DNA of 64,000 nucleotides from Ferruginibacter paludis (GCF_030409685.1 NZ_JAUFQJ010000013.1:124001-188000), one strand, 5' to 3'; shown: positions 52,902-62,540, numbered from the stretch's first letter. Notes: a model not told the origin generated them from the sequence alone. Numbers and translations: made by a program.

Positions 52902-53555
52902 ATGGGCGAAGCAGAGATTAAACCAGCCAGCCAGCAGCTTTGCATTTATTCCACATTGTTTTTTTATGGCGATGCGGCTAATGACGCACTTAGCCTGGCT
53001 ATTGCGAAAGATATAGCCGAACATTGGAACGAAGCCGGAGGAAAAGTAAAGATTAAAAATGCTGTGTATAACGTGGTCTTTAATATTGAAGGCATCTGGG
53101 CAAAGTCGTTAACGCCTGAGATGATTTTTGAAAACACCAACCGTCGCAATAATTATTTCAGGGTTGAAGCATTTGCCAGTGGTAATATTTCTTTTGTAGA
53201 TGGAGTAGGATGTAATACAGGGTATTTTTTACTGGATAACCTGCTCAACAATTCCACTACAGCGGCGCATGAATATGGCCATACTATCGGCCTGGATCAT
53301 CCGGACATGTTGGATATTCGTGGTAAGGGAACGCCGGGTATTATGTATCCGAGAGGTACAATTGTTGATCCGCAATTTCAGTACAGCCCTGTAGCAGCGC
53401 CGCTGGCCCCTGGCGGAACCATCAATCCCTTTACCAGGAAAGTGTTGCAGGAAGATATCGACAACCTGCAGTTACAACGCCTTGCTTATAACTGGAGCGG
53501 CATTGCCATGATCGGAAACTTCAGCAATATCTGGCATCAGCAACACGAACGGTAA
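52902..53555 (+). CDS. Metzincin-like zinc metalloprotease without signal peptide
   Basis: A 217-residue protein. HEYGHTIGLDH at residues 123-133 is a full HExxHxxGxxH zinc site, and GIMYPRG with Met148 is a good Met-turn, placing it with matrixin-like (M10) proteases. The N-terminal half has the expected edge-strand pattern (VFNIEGIWAKSL, NYFRVEAFASGNISFVDGVG). There is no signal peptide, no lipobox, no propeptide and no cysteine switch, which is unusual for matrixins. TAATTTTA just upstream may be a -7 element. Whether it acts inside the cell or leaves by another route is unknown, and its substrate cannot be inferred. Confidence 0.75.
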   Translation: MGEAEIKPASQQLCIYSTLFFYGDAANDALSLAIAKDIAEHWNEAGGKVKIKNAVYNVVFNIEGIWAKSLTPEMIFENTNRRNNYFRVEAFASGNISFVDGVGCNTGYFLLDNLLNNSTTAAHEYGHTIGLDHPDMLDIRGKGTPGIMYPRGTIVDPQFQYSPVAAPLAPGGTINPFTRKVLQEDIDNLQLQRLAYNWSGIAMIGNFSNIWHQQHER

Positions 53556-53629
53556 TTGCCACTGGTCCCATTTGCGTCCTTCCACGGTGATAAAATCCCT
53601 TATCTTCAAACCCTAATTGCAAATAACTT

Positions 53630-54517
53630 ATGTCGATTCTTTCTGTTGATAACTTATGTAAGAATTATGGAGCAGTGCAAGCCCTGAATGGCGTTACATT
53701 CAGTGTCCCGAAAGGTTCGGTCTTTGGTATACTGGGGCCTAATGGAAGCGGTAAAACCACCATGCTCGGTATTATCATGGACATTCTAAAACCCACTGCG
53801 GGCAGTTACACTTTATTTGATACCACACCGGATGAAAACAGCCGGAGGAAGATTGGTACTTTTTTGGAAACTCCTAACTTCTATCATTATTTATCTGCTG
53901 TCAGAAATTTAAAAATTACTGCTGCCATTAAACAAAGAGGTGATGAGGATATTCTGCAGGTACTGGAAACAGTGAATCTTACAGAGCGTAAAGATTCCCG
54001 TTTTAGTACCTATTCATTGGGGATGAAACAACGGCTCGCCATTGCGGCTTGTTTATTGGGTAATCCGGATGTGTTGATTTTTGATGAACCAACCAACGGA
54101 CTTGACCCCGTGGGCATTGCAGAAATACGGGAGTTGATAAAGCAATTACGCCAGCAAGGAAAAACTATTATTATGGCCAGCCATTTACTGGACGAAGTGG
54201 AAAAAGTATGCACGCATGTGGCGATTTTGAAAAAAGGGAAACTCATTGCTGCCGGCGATGTAAATGAAATTTTAGCCAATGACGATATTGTTGAATTGGG
54301 AGCACCCGATATGGAAAAGCTAAAAAATATTATTGGCCGTTTAACCGGTTACAACGATATGAAAGAACATGATAATTTGTTGCAGTTGTTTTATCCGGTT
54401 GGCACTACCAACCTGGAAAGCATTAACCGTTATTGTTTTGAAAACGGGGTGGTGCTGAATTATATGCAACTAAAAAAGAAAAGCCTGGAATCTAAATTCT
54501 TTGAACTGACTAATTAA
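53630..54517 (+). CDS. ABC transporter ATP-binding protein
   Basis: A 295-residue ATPase. Walker A is GPNGSGKTT, the signature YSLGMKQRLA, Walker B VLIFDEPTNGLDP and the switch His in MASHLLDEVEKV. The C-terminal ~80 residues are the short regulatory extension seen in ABC-2 exporters. It lies 14 bases before its membrane partner. The pair resembles NatA-like or bacitracin/gliding-type (GldA-like) exporters; the cargo is unknown. Confidence 0.92.
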   Translation: MSILSVDNLCKNYGAVQALNGVTFSVPKGSVFGILGPNGSGKTTMLGIIMDILKPTAGSYTLFDTTPDENSRRKIGTFLETPNFYHYLSAVRNLKITAAIKQRGDEDILQVLETVNLTERKDSRFSTYSLGMKQRLAIAACLLGNPDVLIFDEPTNGLDPVGIAEIRELIKQLRQQGKTIIMASHLLDEVEKVCTHVAILKKGKLIAAGDVNEILANDDIVELGAPDMEKLKNIIGRLTGYNDMKEHDNLLQLFYPVGTTNLESINRYCFENGVVLNYMQLKKKSLESKFFELTN

Positions 54518-54531
54518 AACAGTTGTTTGTT

Positions 54532-55356
54532 ATGATACAATTATTGAAGATAGAATGGCTGAAAATTAAAAATTACAATGCCTTCATTATACTAAGCAGT
54601 TTTTTTGCATTGGGCGTAGTAGCCGTTAATTATGTGGCTTTCAGCGTATATAAAAACATGATTAGCGAGGTAAACGCAGCAAAAATGATGAGCTCATTTT
54701 CGCCATATGATTTTGACAGAACCTGGCATACAACAAGTTATTTTGCCGGTTGCATTTTGCTGCTGCCTGGTTTATTAATCATTATGCTGGTTACAAACGA
54801 ATTCACCTATCGCACGCATCGTCAAAATATCATCGACGGATGGAGCAGGAAACAGTTTATTGAAGTCAAGATTGTGTTAGCAATAATTGCCGCATTGGCA
54901 AGCACGGCGTTAGTCATCCTGACTGCCTTGGTTTTTGGCCTGGCATCGGGCACCTCTTTTTCGCTGGAAGGATTTTCAATCACCGGAATTTTCTTTTTAA
55001 AGGCTCTTACATATAATATGGTGGCTTTGTTAATCAGCGTACTGATAAGGCGTACAGGTTTTGCGACCGGTATGTTTTTTATCTACATGGGTTTTGAAAA
55101 TTTCGTGTCACAGCTTCTCGATATCTGGAGCATCAAATTAAGAAGAGACAATACCATTGATCTTGGCAGTATGGGCGATTACCTGCCCATGAACGCAGCT
55201 GACGGCTTACTGACTTTTCCTGATAATCCCGTAAAAAGCCTGGCAAGGGGTGTGCTGCCAACTAATTATACTCCGGTAGTAATGGTATTGTGCGCTGCTT
55301 ACCTGGTACTGTTTTGCTGGTGGAGTTATAACCGGATTATTAAAACCGATTTATAG
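54532..55356 (+). CDS. ABC-2 type transporter permease
   Basis: A 274-residue membrane protein with six predicted helices (for example AFIILSSFFALGVVAVNYVAF, TSYFAGCILLLPGLLIIMLV, LVLAIIAALASTALVILTALVFG). The block VTNEFTYRTHRQNIIDGWSRKQFIEVK is typical of ABC-2 permeases of multidrug or bacteriocin-immunity type. A TTG at 54523 is in frame, but the ATG at 54532 is preferred. It forms a two-gene unit with the ATPase at 53630. Confidence 0.85.
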   Translation: MIQLLKIEWLKIKNYNAFIILSSFFALGVVAVNYVAFSVYKNMISEVNAAKMMSSFSPYDFDRTWHTTSYFAGCILLLPGLLIIMLVTNEFTYRTHRQNIIDGWSRKQFIEVKIVLAIIAALASTALVILTALVFGLASGTSFSLEGFSITGIFFLKALTYNMVALLISVLIRRTGFATGMFFIYMGFENFVSQLLDIWSIKLRRDNTIDLGSMGDYLPMNAADGLLTFPDNPVKSLARGVLPTNYTPVVMVLCAAYLVLFCWWSYNRIIKTDL

Positions 55357-55447
55357 ATGGGTTCACTCCAGGAGGAACAAAGAAAACATTTGACGCAACA
55401 TATTAACCCTTGCGTTCCCTGTATACTTAGCGTTCTTTGGGGGACTG

Positions 55448-56371
55448 TTATTTGGGACACAATTGCTTTAAAGCACCGCTGATAGAAGGGTACAAAAAGG
55501 AAAAGCCAGCCTGTTGAATTTTTGCAGCGCCTACTGTAGTGCTTTTTAAAACTTCAATACTTCTTTCGCCCATCATTAATTTTAGCACCATTACAGGTAC
55601 CTTAATTGGTATAAACCATTTACCGTTCATTTGCTTTGCCAGTTCAATCGTTAAGGCTTTATTGGTAACGGGCGCAGGAGCCACTGCATTATAAACGCCT
55701 GACAGATATTCATTTTCTATCGCGGAGATATACATCCTGCAAAGATCATCCACATGTATCCAGCTAACCATTTGCTTTCCCTCACCTAATATGCCAGCCA
55801 CGCCAAGATGAAGCGGTTTCTTAAATTCTGCCAGCGCTCCACCAGTGTTACTTAGTACAATCCCGGTACGAAGTTTTACAAGTCGTATCCCCAGGCCCAT
55901 AACAGCATCAATACTCTGTTCCCACAACCTGCAGGTATTGCCGAGAAAATCGTTTGCGGGCAGATCTGTTTCCGTAAATGGCTTGCCGCTTTTATCTGCA
56001 CCATACCAACCAATGGCAGATGCGCTTACAACAGTTTTAACTTTATTAGCAGTTTTTTTTAAGCTGCTGACTAATAAACTGCTGCTATCTGTTCTGCTGT
56101 CCAGTATTTCTTTTTTATAAGCCTCAGTCCATTTTTTATCAACCACACCAGCGCCTGCAAGGTGTATGATATGATCCGCTTTTTTTATCGCCTCCATATC
56201 AATTGTTTGTTTTTTAACATCCCACACTGCATAGGACAGGCCCGGGGTTTTCACAATTTCATCAGGCAGTTTCCTGCTTAATACAATTACACTGTAATGT
56301 TTTTGTAACAACTGGTGCGTAATAGCTTTACCAATCATTCCGGTGCCGCCCGTTATTAATACTGTCTGCAT
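55448..56371 (-). CDS. TIGR01777 family NAD(P)-dependent epimerase (SDR39U1-like)
   Basis: A 307-residue extended short-chain dehydrogenase. The nucleotide motif is VLITGGTGMIGKAITHQL; DHIIHLAGAGVVDKKW, VSASAIGWYG (which lacks the usual YxxxK pair, as in this family) and RTGIVLSNTGGALAEF are typical. The C-terminal DUF1731 segment includes VPVMVLKLMMGERSIEVLKSTTV. The E. coli relative is YfcH. The natural substrate is not established. It stands alone, convergent with the ABC permease gene. Confidence 0.92.
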   Translation of the reverse strand: MQTVLITGGTGMIGKAITHQLLQKHYSVIVLSRKLPDEIVKTPGLSYAVWDVKKQTIDMEAIKKADHIIHLAGAGVVDKKWTEAYKKEILDSRTDSSSLLVSSLKKTANKVKTVVSASAIGWYGADKSGKPFTETDLPANDFLGNTCRLWEQSIDAVMGLGIRLVKLRTGIVLSNTGGALAEFKKPLHLGVAGILGEGKQMVSWIHVDDLCRMYISAIENEYLSGVYNAVAPAPVTNKALTIELAKQMNGKWFIPIKVPVMVLKLMMGERSIEVLKSTTVGAAKIQQAGFSFLYPSISGALKQLCPK

Positions 56372-56564
56372 AAAAATTTTATTAGATAGCTATTTGAAGA
56401 TGAAAAAACAGCGTAGGTGAATGAGCATACTTATACCGCCGGTAAATTTTTAACATAAATAAAACACTGGTTATAATTATGTAAAAACAAAAGTTCCGCC
56501 ATCTTGTTTACAAATTATTAAAAGATTATAGCTTAATTTTAAATTATAAAATTGCCGCATTACC

Positions 56565-58082
56565 ATGAAAGGAAGAGTCTCGTTTATTACCATGTTGTTT
56601 TTGTTGCCCCTGTTTTTGCAGGCGCAAAAAATTTCTTACTCGGATGTGTTAAAAGAGAATAGCCGCGACATGGATTTTGAAATTGTAGGTAAAGTAAGCG
56701 GAAATATACTTGTATTCAAAAATGTGAGTTCAAGGTATGCGATTTCTGTTTACCAGGGCGATATGGAACTAAAGGAAAAGGTGGACCTTGATTTTATTCC
56801 TTCCAAAGCATTTAATGTTGACTTTGTTGTGTATCCTGATTTTTTTTACCTGATATACCAATACCAAAAAAGGGGGGTGGTATATTGTATGGCTGCTAAA
56901 ATTGACGGCAATGTTAAAAAATTAAATGAGCCTGTTTTACTGGATACCACGCAGGTAGGTGTATTTGGCGATAATAAAATTTACAACGTGGTAGCCAGTG
57001 AAGACAAGCAAAAAATAATGGTTTTCAAAATACAGAAAAAAGACGACCGCTTTAATTTTGCAACGTTGTTATATGACAATCAACTGCAGCCCATACATAA
57101 AAGCCGCCAGATAATGGACTACAATGAAAGAAAGGATGTCCTGAGCGATTTTTTTGTAGACAACGATGGAACTTTTGTATTTGCAAAATCAATTAAGTCG
57201 AGTGCCAGGGATGATATTGGTACGCTCGATCTGGTTACCAAACCTGCAATGCAGGACACGTTTACTTACAGGGTGCTGCCGTTGAATAAAACGTATATAG
57301 ACGAAGTGAAAATTAAAGTGGATAATGTCAATAAAAGGTACGTGCTCAGCTCATTTTATTATGGAGAACGTCGTGGTAATATAACTGGCATTTATGCTTC
57401 TGTTTGGGATATAAAAGGGGATAGTATCTATACAAGTGTTTTTAATCCGCTGCCGGATAGTGTGCGGAGTATCGCCAAAGAAAAAGGCGGGTTGAAATAT
57501 GCCTTTAACGACTTTTTTATCCGCAACCTCATCTTAAAAAAAGATGGTGGATATTTGTTGGTAGCTGAAGATTTTTCGGCCCAAAGTACGGGTAACAATC
57601 AGTGGAACCGGTGGGACTACCTCTATAACTCTCCTTTCTCCAATCCTTATTATTACAATTTTTACAGCCCATATTATGGTGGTTATTACAGGCCGTATAA
57701 TAGTTTTAATAATTATTACAATAACCGGTATTATTATTATAATATTTTAGTGCAAAGCATAGATAACAAAGGCGTAACCGAATGGAGTAATATCATTCAT
57801 AAAGAACAATTTGCAGATATAACTGATAATTATTTGTCTTACGCTACTTTTAATACCGGCGCAGGAATTCATTTCTTATTCAATAATTCAGATAAAAGAA
57901 ACCCGTTGCTGATTGACAATGTTATAGCCGGTGACGGTACTTTAACCAGGAATCCCAGCCTGAAAAGTTATGACAAAGGTTATGAATTTATGATACGGTA
58001 TGCCAAACAAACCGGCGCCCGGCAAATGATTGTGCCTTGTTCTTACCGCCAGCAGATATGTTTTGCCAAAATTGATTTTTAG
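56565..58082 (+). CDS. Hypothetical exported protein with Tyr/Asn-rich segment
   Basis: A 505-residue protein with a clear signal peptide (about residues 1-20, ending LQAQ). I do not recognise the family. The sequence has regular short beta strands (DFEIVGKVSGNILVFKN; AISVYQGDMELKEKVDLDF; KRYVLSSFYYGERRGN), suggesting a beta-propeller or repeated sheet. Residues about 346-392 are a low-complexity stretch in which 17 of 47 residues are Tyr, with many Asn, Pro and Gly, resembling surface-adhesive sequences. No lipobox or sorting tail is seen. It is probably periplasmic or outer-membrane associated. Confidence 0.6.
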   Translation: MKGRVSFITMLFLLPLFLQAQKISYSDVLKENSRDMDFEIVGKVSGNILVFKNVSSRYAISVYQGDMELKEKVDLDFIPSKAFNVDFVVYPDFFYLIYQYQKRGVVYCMAAKIDGNVKKLNEPVLLDTTQVGVFGDNKIYNVVASEDKQKIMVFKIQKKDDRFNFATLLYDNQLQPIHKSRQIMDYNERKDVLSDFFVDNDGTFVFAKSIKSSARDDIGTLDLVTKPAMQDTFTYRVLPLNKTYIDEVKIKVDNVNKRYVLSSFYYGERRGNITGIYASVWDIKGDSIYTSVFNPLPDSVRSIAKEKGGLKYAFNDFFIRNLILKKDGGYLLVAEDFSAQSTGNNQWNRWDYLYNSPFSNPYYYNFYSPYYGGYYRPYNSFNNYYNNRYYYYNILVQSIDNKGVTEWSNIIHKEQFADITDNYLSYATFNTGAGIHFLFNNSDKRNPLLIDNVIAGDGTLTRNPSLKSYDKGYEFMIRYAKQTGARQMIVPCSYRQQICFAKIDF

Positions 58083-58125
58083 GCACTGCCATTAGTTTTG
58101 GAATGATTTTTTAAAGCCACAATTA

Positions 58126-59142
58126 ATGTGCACTTTTGCAGTGCATAAAACAGATCCTTACGTGACAGGCACATTCAAGGCCAACAATCCTTACAATACA
58201 TTTTTGCTGCTGGTATACGGGCTGCTGCTGAAGTTGCCTGTTTTTTTGCATCCCACCATACCAATTCCCCAACAAACGGATGGTTTTCTATTTAAGACAC
58301 TGCTGGCCCAGCTTGCACCCTTAGGAAGAAATGTGCCGGTAATTTATTCTTTTATCAGCTTTATTTTTTTGTACACGCAGGCCATCACTTTCAATAAACT
58401 GGCTAACGACCAGCGTTTAATGCAAAAGCCAAATTACCTGGCTGGAATGGCCTACCTTCTGATAACTTCACTCTTTAAAGAATGGAATGTACTATCTGCA
58501 CCGCTTATTGTGAATACGCTGCTGATATGGGTTTGGGCGAGTATGAGCGGGCTGTACAATAACAAAAATGCAAGGTCGGCCCTGTTTAACATCGGTATTA
58601 TTATAGGAATTTCTACTTTTTTTTACTTTCCCTCTATCGCATTTGCTATTTTAATTATTGTCGGTCTTACCTTAACACGCCCCTTTAAATTGGCAGAGTG
58701 GCTGATTGCATTGCTGGGTATTATTACTCCTTATTATTTTTTGTTATCCTACGTTTTTTTGGCAGATAAATGGAAAGGATATAAGCTGCCCGGCTTTTCT
58801 GTAAGTCTGCCTGTTTTTTACAAATCTTACTGGGCCTCCGCAGCCATGATTATAGTACTGTTTGCTACCGTAATCGGAATATTCTACGTACAACAAAATT
58901 TCAGGCGCCAGCTTGTGCAAACCCGTAAAAGCTGGACGCTGGTATTTTTGTATTTGATCGTAGCTATATTTATTCCCTTTATAAACACCGCTCATAGTTT
59001 TGAGTATTGGATATTGTGTGCTGTACCGCTATCAGCCTTTGTGGGAAGCGCTTTTCTGTATCCTCAAAAAAAATGGTTTCCGTTGCTATTGCACTGGCTG
59101 ATGGTAGGTTTTGTAATTGCGTTCAGCTACTTCGAACAATAA
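58126..59142 (+). CDS. Polytopic membrane protein, DUF6427-like
   Basis: A 338-residue protein with about nine membrane helices and short loops. The opening FKANNPYNTFLLLVYGLLLKLP and the late FIPFINTAHSFEYWILCAVPLSAFV resemble a Bacteroidota-specific family of unknown function (DUF6427, from memory). It lies 43 bases after the Tyr-rich hypothetical and 85 before purQ. Motifs for transport or enzymatic activity are not visible. Confidence 0.6.
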   Translation: MCTFAVHKTDPYVTGTFKANNPYNTFLLLVYGLLLKLPVFLHPTIPIPQQTDGFLFKTLLAQLAPLGRNVPVIYSFISFIFLYTQAITFNKLANDQRLMQKPNYLAGMAYLLITSLFKEWNVLSAPLIVNTLLIWVWASMSGLYNNKNARSALFNIGIIIGISTFFYFPSIAFAILIIVGLTLTRPFKLAEWLIALLGIITPYYFLLSYVFLADKWKGYKLPGFSVSLPVFYKSYWASAAMIIVLFATVIGIFYVQQNFRRQLVQTRKSWTLVFLYLIVAIFIPFINTAHSFEYWILCAVPLSAFVGSAFLYPQKKWFPLLLHWLMVGFVIAFSYFEQ

Positions 59143-59156
59143 TTAAAATGTAATTG

Positions 59157-59164
59157 TATTTTTG
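59157..59164 (+). promoter_or_regulatory. Candidate -7 element of purQ
   Basis: TATTTTTG fits TAnnTTTG. A TTCG 22 bases upstream is a poor -33 element. A start near 59171 would give a leader of about 57 bases. Confidence 0.35.
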
Positions 59165-59227
59165 CTCCTGATTTACAATAAAATCAAGGCAAAGCTTTCT
59201 CAATAAAAATTAAACACAAACACTAGT

Positions 59228-59899
59228 ATGAAATTTGGCGTAGTAGTTTTTCCCGGCAGTAATTGCGATAGAGACATGATAGAAGCTCTTAAAACCGACC
59301 TTAAACAGGAAGTAGTGGAGCTTTGGCACAAGGATAAAGACCTTAGCATGTTTACTACTGATGATTGCATTGTGTTGCCGGGCGGTTTTAGTTATGGTGA
59401 TTACCTGCGTTGTGGCGCCATCGCCAAATTTAGCCCGATGATGCAAAGTGTGATTGAATTCGCCAATAAAGGTGGTAAGGTGCTTGGTATATGCAATGGG
59501 TTTCAAATTTTGTGCGAAAGCGGTTTATTACCAGGCATACTGCTACGAAACAGTCACCAGCAATTTGTTTGTAAAAATGTTTTTATAAAAGAAGCGGCAT
59601 CTGAAACCTGTGAAGCGCTTAAAATTCCCGTGGCACACGGTGAAGGCAGGTATTTTGCGGATGATAAAACACTTGAAGAGCTGGAAATGCATCGCCAGAT
59701 TATTTACCGCTATTGTGATGATAAATGTACTGTTAACAGTGAAGCCAATCCCAATGGAGCTATCCATAACATTGCAGGAATCTGTAACAGGGAAAGAAAT
59801 GTATTTGGCATGATGCCTCACCCAGAGCGGGCCTGCAGCAATGTATTAGGTAATGAAGATGGCAAAAAAATATTCGCTCACTTATTTGGAATTAATTAA
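59228..59899 (+). CDS. purQ: Phosphoribosylformylglycinamidine synthase, glutaminase subunit
   Basis: PurQ supplies ammonia from glutamine to PurL in the fourth step of purine synthesis. The class I amidotransferase triad is complete: Cys89 in LGICNGFQIL, with His198 and Glu200 in MPHPERA. FPGSNCDRDM and LPGGFSYGDYLRCGAIA are PurQ-specific. The length is 223 residues. PurS and PurL are not in the window, so the gene stands apart from a pur operon. Confidence 0.96.
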   Translation: MKFGVVVFPGSNCDRDMIEALKTDLKQEVVELWHKDKDLSMFTTDDCIVLPGGFSYGDYLRCGAIAKFSPMMQSVIEFANKGGKVLGICNGFQILCESGLLPGILLRNSHQQFVCKNVFIKEAASETCEALKIPVAHGEGRYFADDKTLEELEMHRQIIYRYCDDKCTVNSEANPNGAIHNIAGICNRERNVFGMMPHPERACSNVLGNEDGKKIFAHLFGIN

Positions 59900-59992
59900 C
59901 AGCTGCTTAACCCAACTGTTTAACAGTGTTTAACATCTTTAAAAACTAATTGGCCGTTACTTTGTTGTACCTCCACTTAAAAGATAACAAAA

Positions 59993-60442
59993 ATGAAAAA
60001 AATAGTAACTGGTATTTTATTAACCCTATTATTAAACGTGGCAACGGCACAGCAAAAAATAAGCTGGAGCTTCACAGCAAAAAAACTGGCTGATAACAGG
60101 TACGAACTACACATGACAGCAACACCACCTTCTGGCTGGCATGTTTACTCACAAACAACTCCGGAAGGCGGCCCGATACCCACAGAATTTAAATTTACCA
60201 ATAACGGGCTGGTTACTGTTGCAGCTGCAAAGCCGAAGGAAGTAGGCAAGCTGGTATCTTACTTTGATAAAAATTTTAAAGTAAATGTGAAGTATTTTGA
60301 AGGTAAGGTTGATTTTGTTAAAACGGTTACGGTAAAGGGAAAGATCAAGACCAATGTTAGCGGAACTGTTGAGTCGATGATTTGTAATGACAGAACCTGT
60401 ATGCCGCCTACAACTGAAAATTTCAATATCGCATTAAACTAG
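59993..60442 (+). CDS. Periplasmic DsbD-alpha-like protein
   Basis: A 149-residue protein with a signal peptide (about residues 1-19, ending ATAQ). The body matches the N-terminal domain of DsbD: ATPPSGWHVYSQTTPEGGPIPTEFKF and the redox loop SMICNDRTCMPP with Cys131 and Cys136, which in E. coli DsbD pass electrons to periplasmic partners. It lies 16 bases before the membrane DsbD gene, so the two are almost certainly one operon, and it probably takes electrons from that protein. Confidence 0.85.
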   Translation: MKKIVTGILLTLLLNVATAQQKISWSFTAKKLADNRYELHMTATPPSGWHVYSQTTPEGGPIPTEFKFTNNGLVTVAAAKPKEVGKLVSYFDKNFKVNVKYFEGKVDFVKTVTVKGKIKTNVSGTVESMICNDRTCMPPTTENFNIALN

Positions 60443-60458
60443 CAGTTACAATTTTAAA

Positions 60459-62483
60459 ATGATAAAACATATCGTATTATCGGGATTGAGTTTTTTTATA
60501 TTACTCGCCATTACTGCACAGGACCAACAACCTGTGCAGTTTAGTTTTAGCAAGGAAGAGAAAGGCAAAGGAGAATTCATTTTGCATATTGCAGCTAAGC
60601 CATCCCCTGGCATAAAATTGTTTTCAATTAAGAAAATTTCTGCTGAGTTACCTGTAAATACTGCTATTCAGTTTGATTCAACTGTTCAAAACTATTTAGC
60701 CGACAGTATTGTTGAGAAAGGACATATGCAAACGAAAAATGATGCGGCGTTAAATAATGCTGCCATTCATTTTTATACCGATTCGGTAGAATGGTTACAG
60801 AAAGTAAAATTAAATTCAGGAGACAGTATCCGCATAAAAGCTAACATTAATTATTATTATGAAAAGGGTGAAAGCGTGGAATCCGCCGATCAAACGGTTT
60901 CCATGCAGTTTGAATATAAAGAAAACACTTCTGACGTAAAAACTGCGGTGGTGGCAGATGAAGGATTTGCCAACAAATCGTGGATAATATTACTGATGCT
61001 GGGTATGGGAGCCGGGCTGCTGGCTTTTATTACGCCATGCGTTTATGCGCTGGTACCCGTTACCGTTAGTCTGTTTTTAAAAAGAAGCAAAACGCCTTTG
61101 CAGGGAAGAAAGAATGTATTATTTTATGCGGTATCTATCATCCTTATTTATTCTGCCATCGGTGCGCTGGCTTCGGTGGTACCAAAAACATTCTGGAATA
61201 ATTTATCTACTCATTGGATATTCAACCTGTTTTTATTTTTGATGTTCCTTGTTTTTGGACTATCTTTTTTAGGTGCTTTCGATATCAATCTTCCATCTTC
61301 CTGGGCCAATAGACTGGATAGCAAAAGTAATTCCAACAGTTATCCTGGCATCTTCTTTATGGCTTTTACTTTGGTGGTTGTTTCGTTCAGCTGCACGGGT
61401 AATTTTGTGGCCTCCATCTTAGGATTGGCGGGCGGTAAAGCGGGCAATTTGGGCCCGGTCAGTGGCATGTTTGGTTTTGGGTTTGGTCTGGCATTTCCAT
61501 TTATCATTTTTGCTTTTTTTCCCAGGCTGTTGACCGTATTAACCAAAAGTGGTGGCTGGCAAAATGCTTTGAAAGTAACACTGGGCTTTGTAGAACTGGC
61601 TTTTGCTCTTAAGTTTTTAAGCAACGTAGATGTGGCAAAAAACCTGCGCATCTTGGACAGGGAAGTATTTATTGTATTATGGGTGGTAATTTTCTCCCTG
61701 CTGGGGTTTTACTTGTTGGGTAAACTGACTTTTAAGCATGATAGTGAATTGCCAAAGAATGATTGGGGGTTACAATACATTCCTATACCAAGGTTGATGC
61801 TGGCCATAGCTTCATTTGCATTTTCTGTTTATTTAATACCGGGTTTGTGGGGCGCTCCTTTAAATGCAGTCTCTGCTTTTGTTCCCGCAATGGGTACCCA
61901 GGATTTTATTTTGTACAATCAAACAGAAAAATCAGCCTTAACTATTGATAATAGTCAGCCTGCTTCAGCGGCGCTGCCGCCTGTAAAATATGTAAAACGT
62001 CTAAGCAATTATGAGCCGCTGGCAGCCAAACAAAATAACCTGACCATTTACTACGATTACAAAGAGGCGCTTGCTGCGTCCAAGTTGCTGCACAAGCCGG
62101 TGATGATTGATTTTACGGGTATCCAATGCGTCAATTGCCGGAAGTTTGAAGCATCTATCTGGCCGGATAAAGAAGTGATCAGTAAAATGAAAAATGATTT
62201 TGTTGTGGTGTCTTTATTCAGCGATTATGATGACGAAGAATTGCCCGACAATGAAAAGTTTTTTTCCAAAGTATTAAACGGGCAGGTGGTAACGGTAGGA
62301 GATAGAAATGAAGATTTACAACAACAATTGATACAGGCCAGCGGCCAGCCAAATTATGTGTTTGTAGACAGCGAAGGCAAATTATTGGTGCCAGGCGGTT
62401 ATGGCTATGACCCGACAAAAGGAGCAAAAGAATTTGCAGCCCATCTCGACAAAGTATTGGGTATATATAAAAAGCAACTTTAA
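60459..62483 (+). CDS. dsbD: Thiol:disulfide interchange protein DsbD family
   Basis: A 674-residue protein that carries electrons from cytoplasmic thioredoxin to the periplasm. After a signal peptide comes a ~150-residue beta domain similar in place to DsbD-alpha but with no cysteine. The membrane domain has eight helices, with Cys194 (TPCVYALVPV) and Cys312 (SFSCTGNF) as the transfer pair. The C-terminal thioredoxin-like domain has the CVNC site (Cys557, Cys560) in DFTGIQCVNCRKFE. The missing alpha-domain cysteines are present in the small protein just upstream (59993). A perfect terminator follows. Confidence 0.92.
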   Translation: MIKHIVLSGLSFFILLAITAQDQQPVQFSFSKEEKGKGEFILHIAAKPSPGIKLFSIKKISAELPVNTAIQFDSTVQNYLADSIVEKGHMQTKNDAALNNAAIHFYTDSVEWLQKVKLNSGDSIRIKANINYYYEKGESVESADQTVSMQFEYKENTSDVKTAVVADEGFANKSWIILLMLGMGAGLLAFITPCVYALVPVTVSLFLKRSKTPLQGRKNVLFYAVSIILIYSAIGALASVVPKTFWNNLSTHWIFNLFLFLMFLVFGLSFLGAFDINLPSSWANRLDSKSNSNSYPGIFFMAFTLVVVSFSCTGNFVASILGLAGGKAGNLGPVSGMFGFGFGLAFPFIIFAFFPRLLTVLTKSGGWQNALKVTLGFVELAFALKFLSNVDVAKNLRILDREVFIVLWVVIFSLLGFYLLGKLTFKHDSELPKNDWGLQYIPIPRLMLAIASFAFSVYLIPGLWGAPLNAVSAFVPAMGTQDFILYNQTEKSALTIDNSQPASAALPPVKYVKRLSNYEPLAAKQNNLTIYYDYKEALAASKLLHKPVMIDFTGIQCVNCRKFEASIWPDKEVISKMKNDFVVVSLFSDYDDEELPDNEKFFSKVLNGQVVTVGDRNEDLQQQLIQASGQPNYVFVDSEGKLLVPGGYGYDPTKGAKEFAAHLDKVLGIYKKQL

Positions 62484-62500
62484 CATTCTGGAACTGTGTA

Positions 62501-62540
62501 TAAAAGTAAAACCCTTCAATTGTGAAGGGTTTTACTTTTA
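62501..62540. terminator. Bidirectional terminator between dsbD and the sigma factor gene
   Basis: AAAAGTAAAACCCTTCA (62502-62518) and TGAAGGGTTTTACTTTT (62523-62539) form a perfect 17-bp stem (18 with the flanking T-A) around ATTG. A and T runs on both sides make it work for both convergent genes. Confidence 0.92.
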
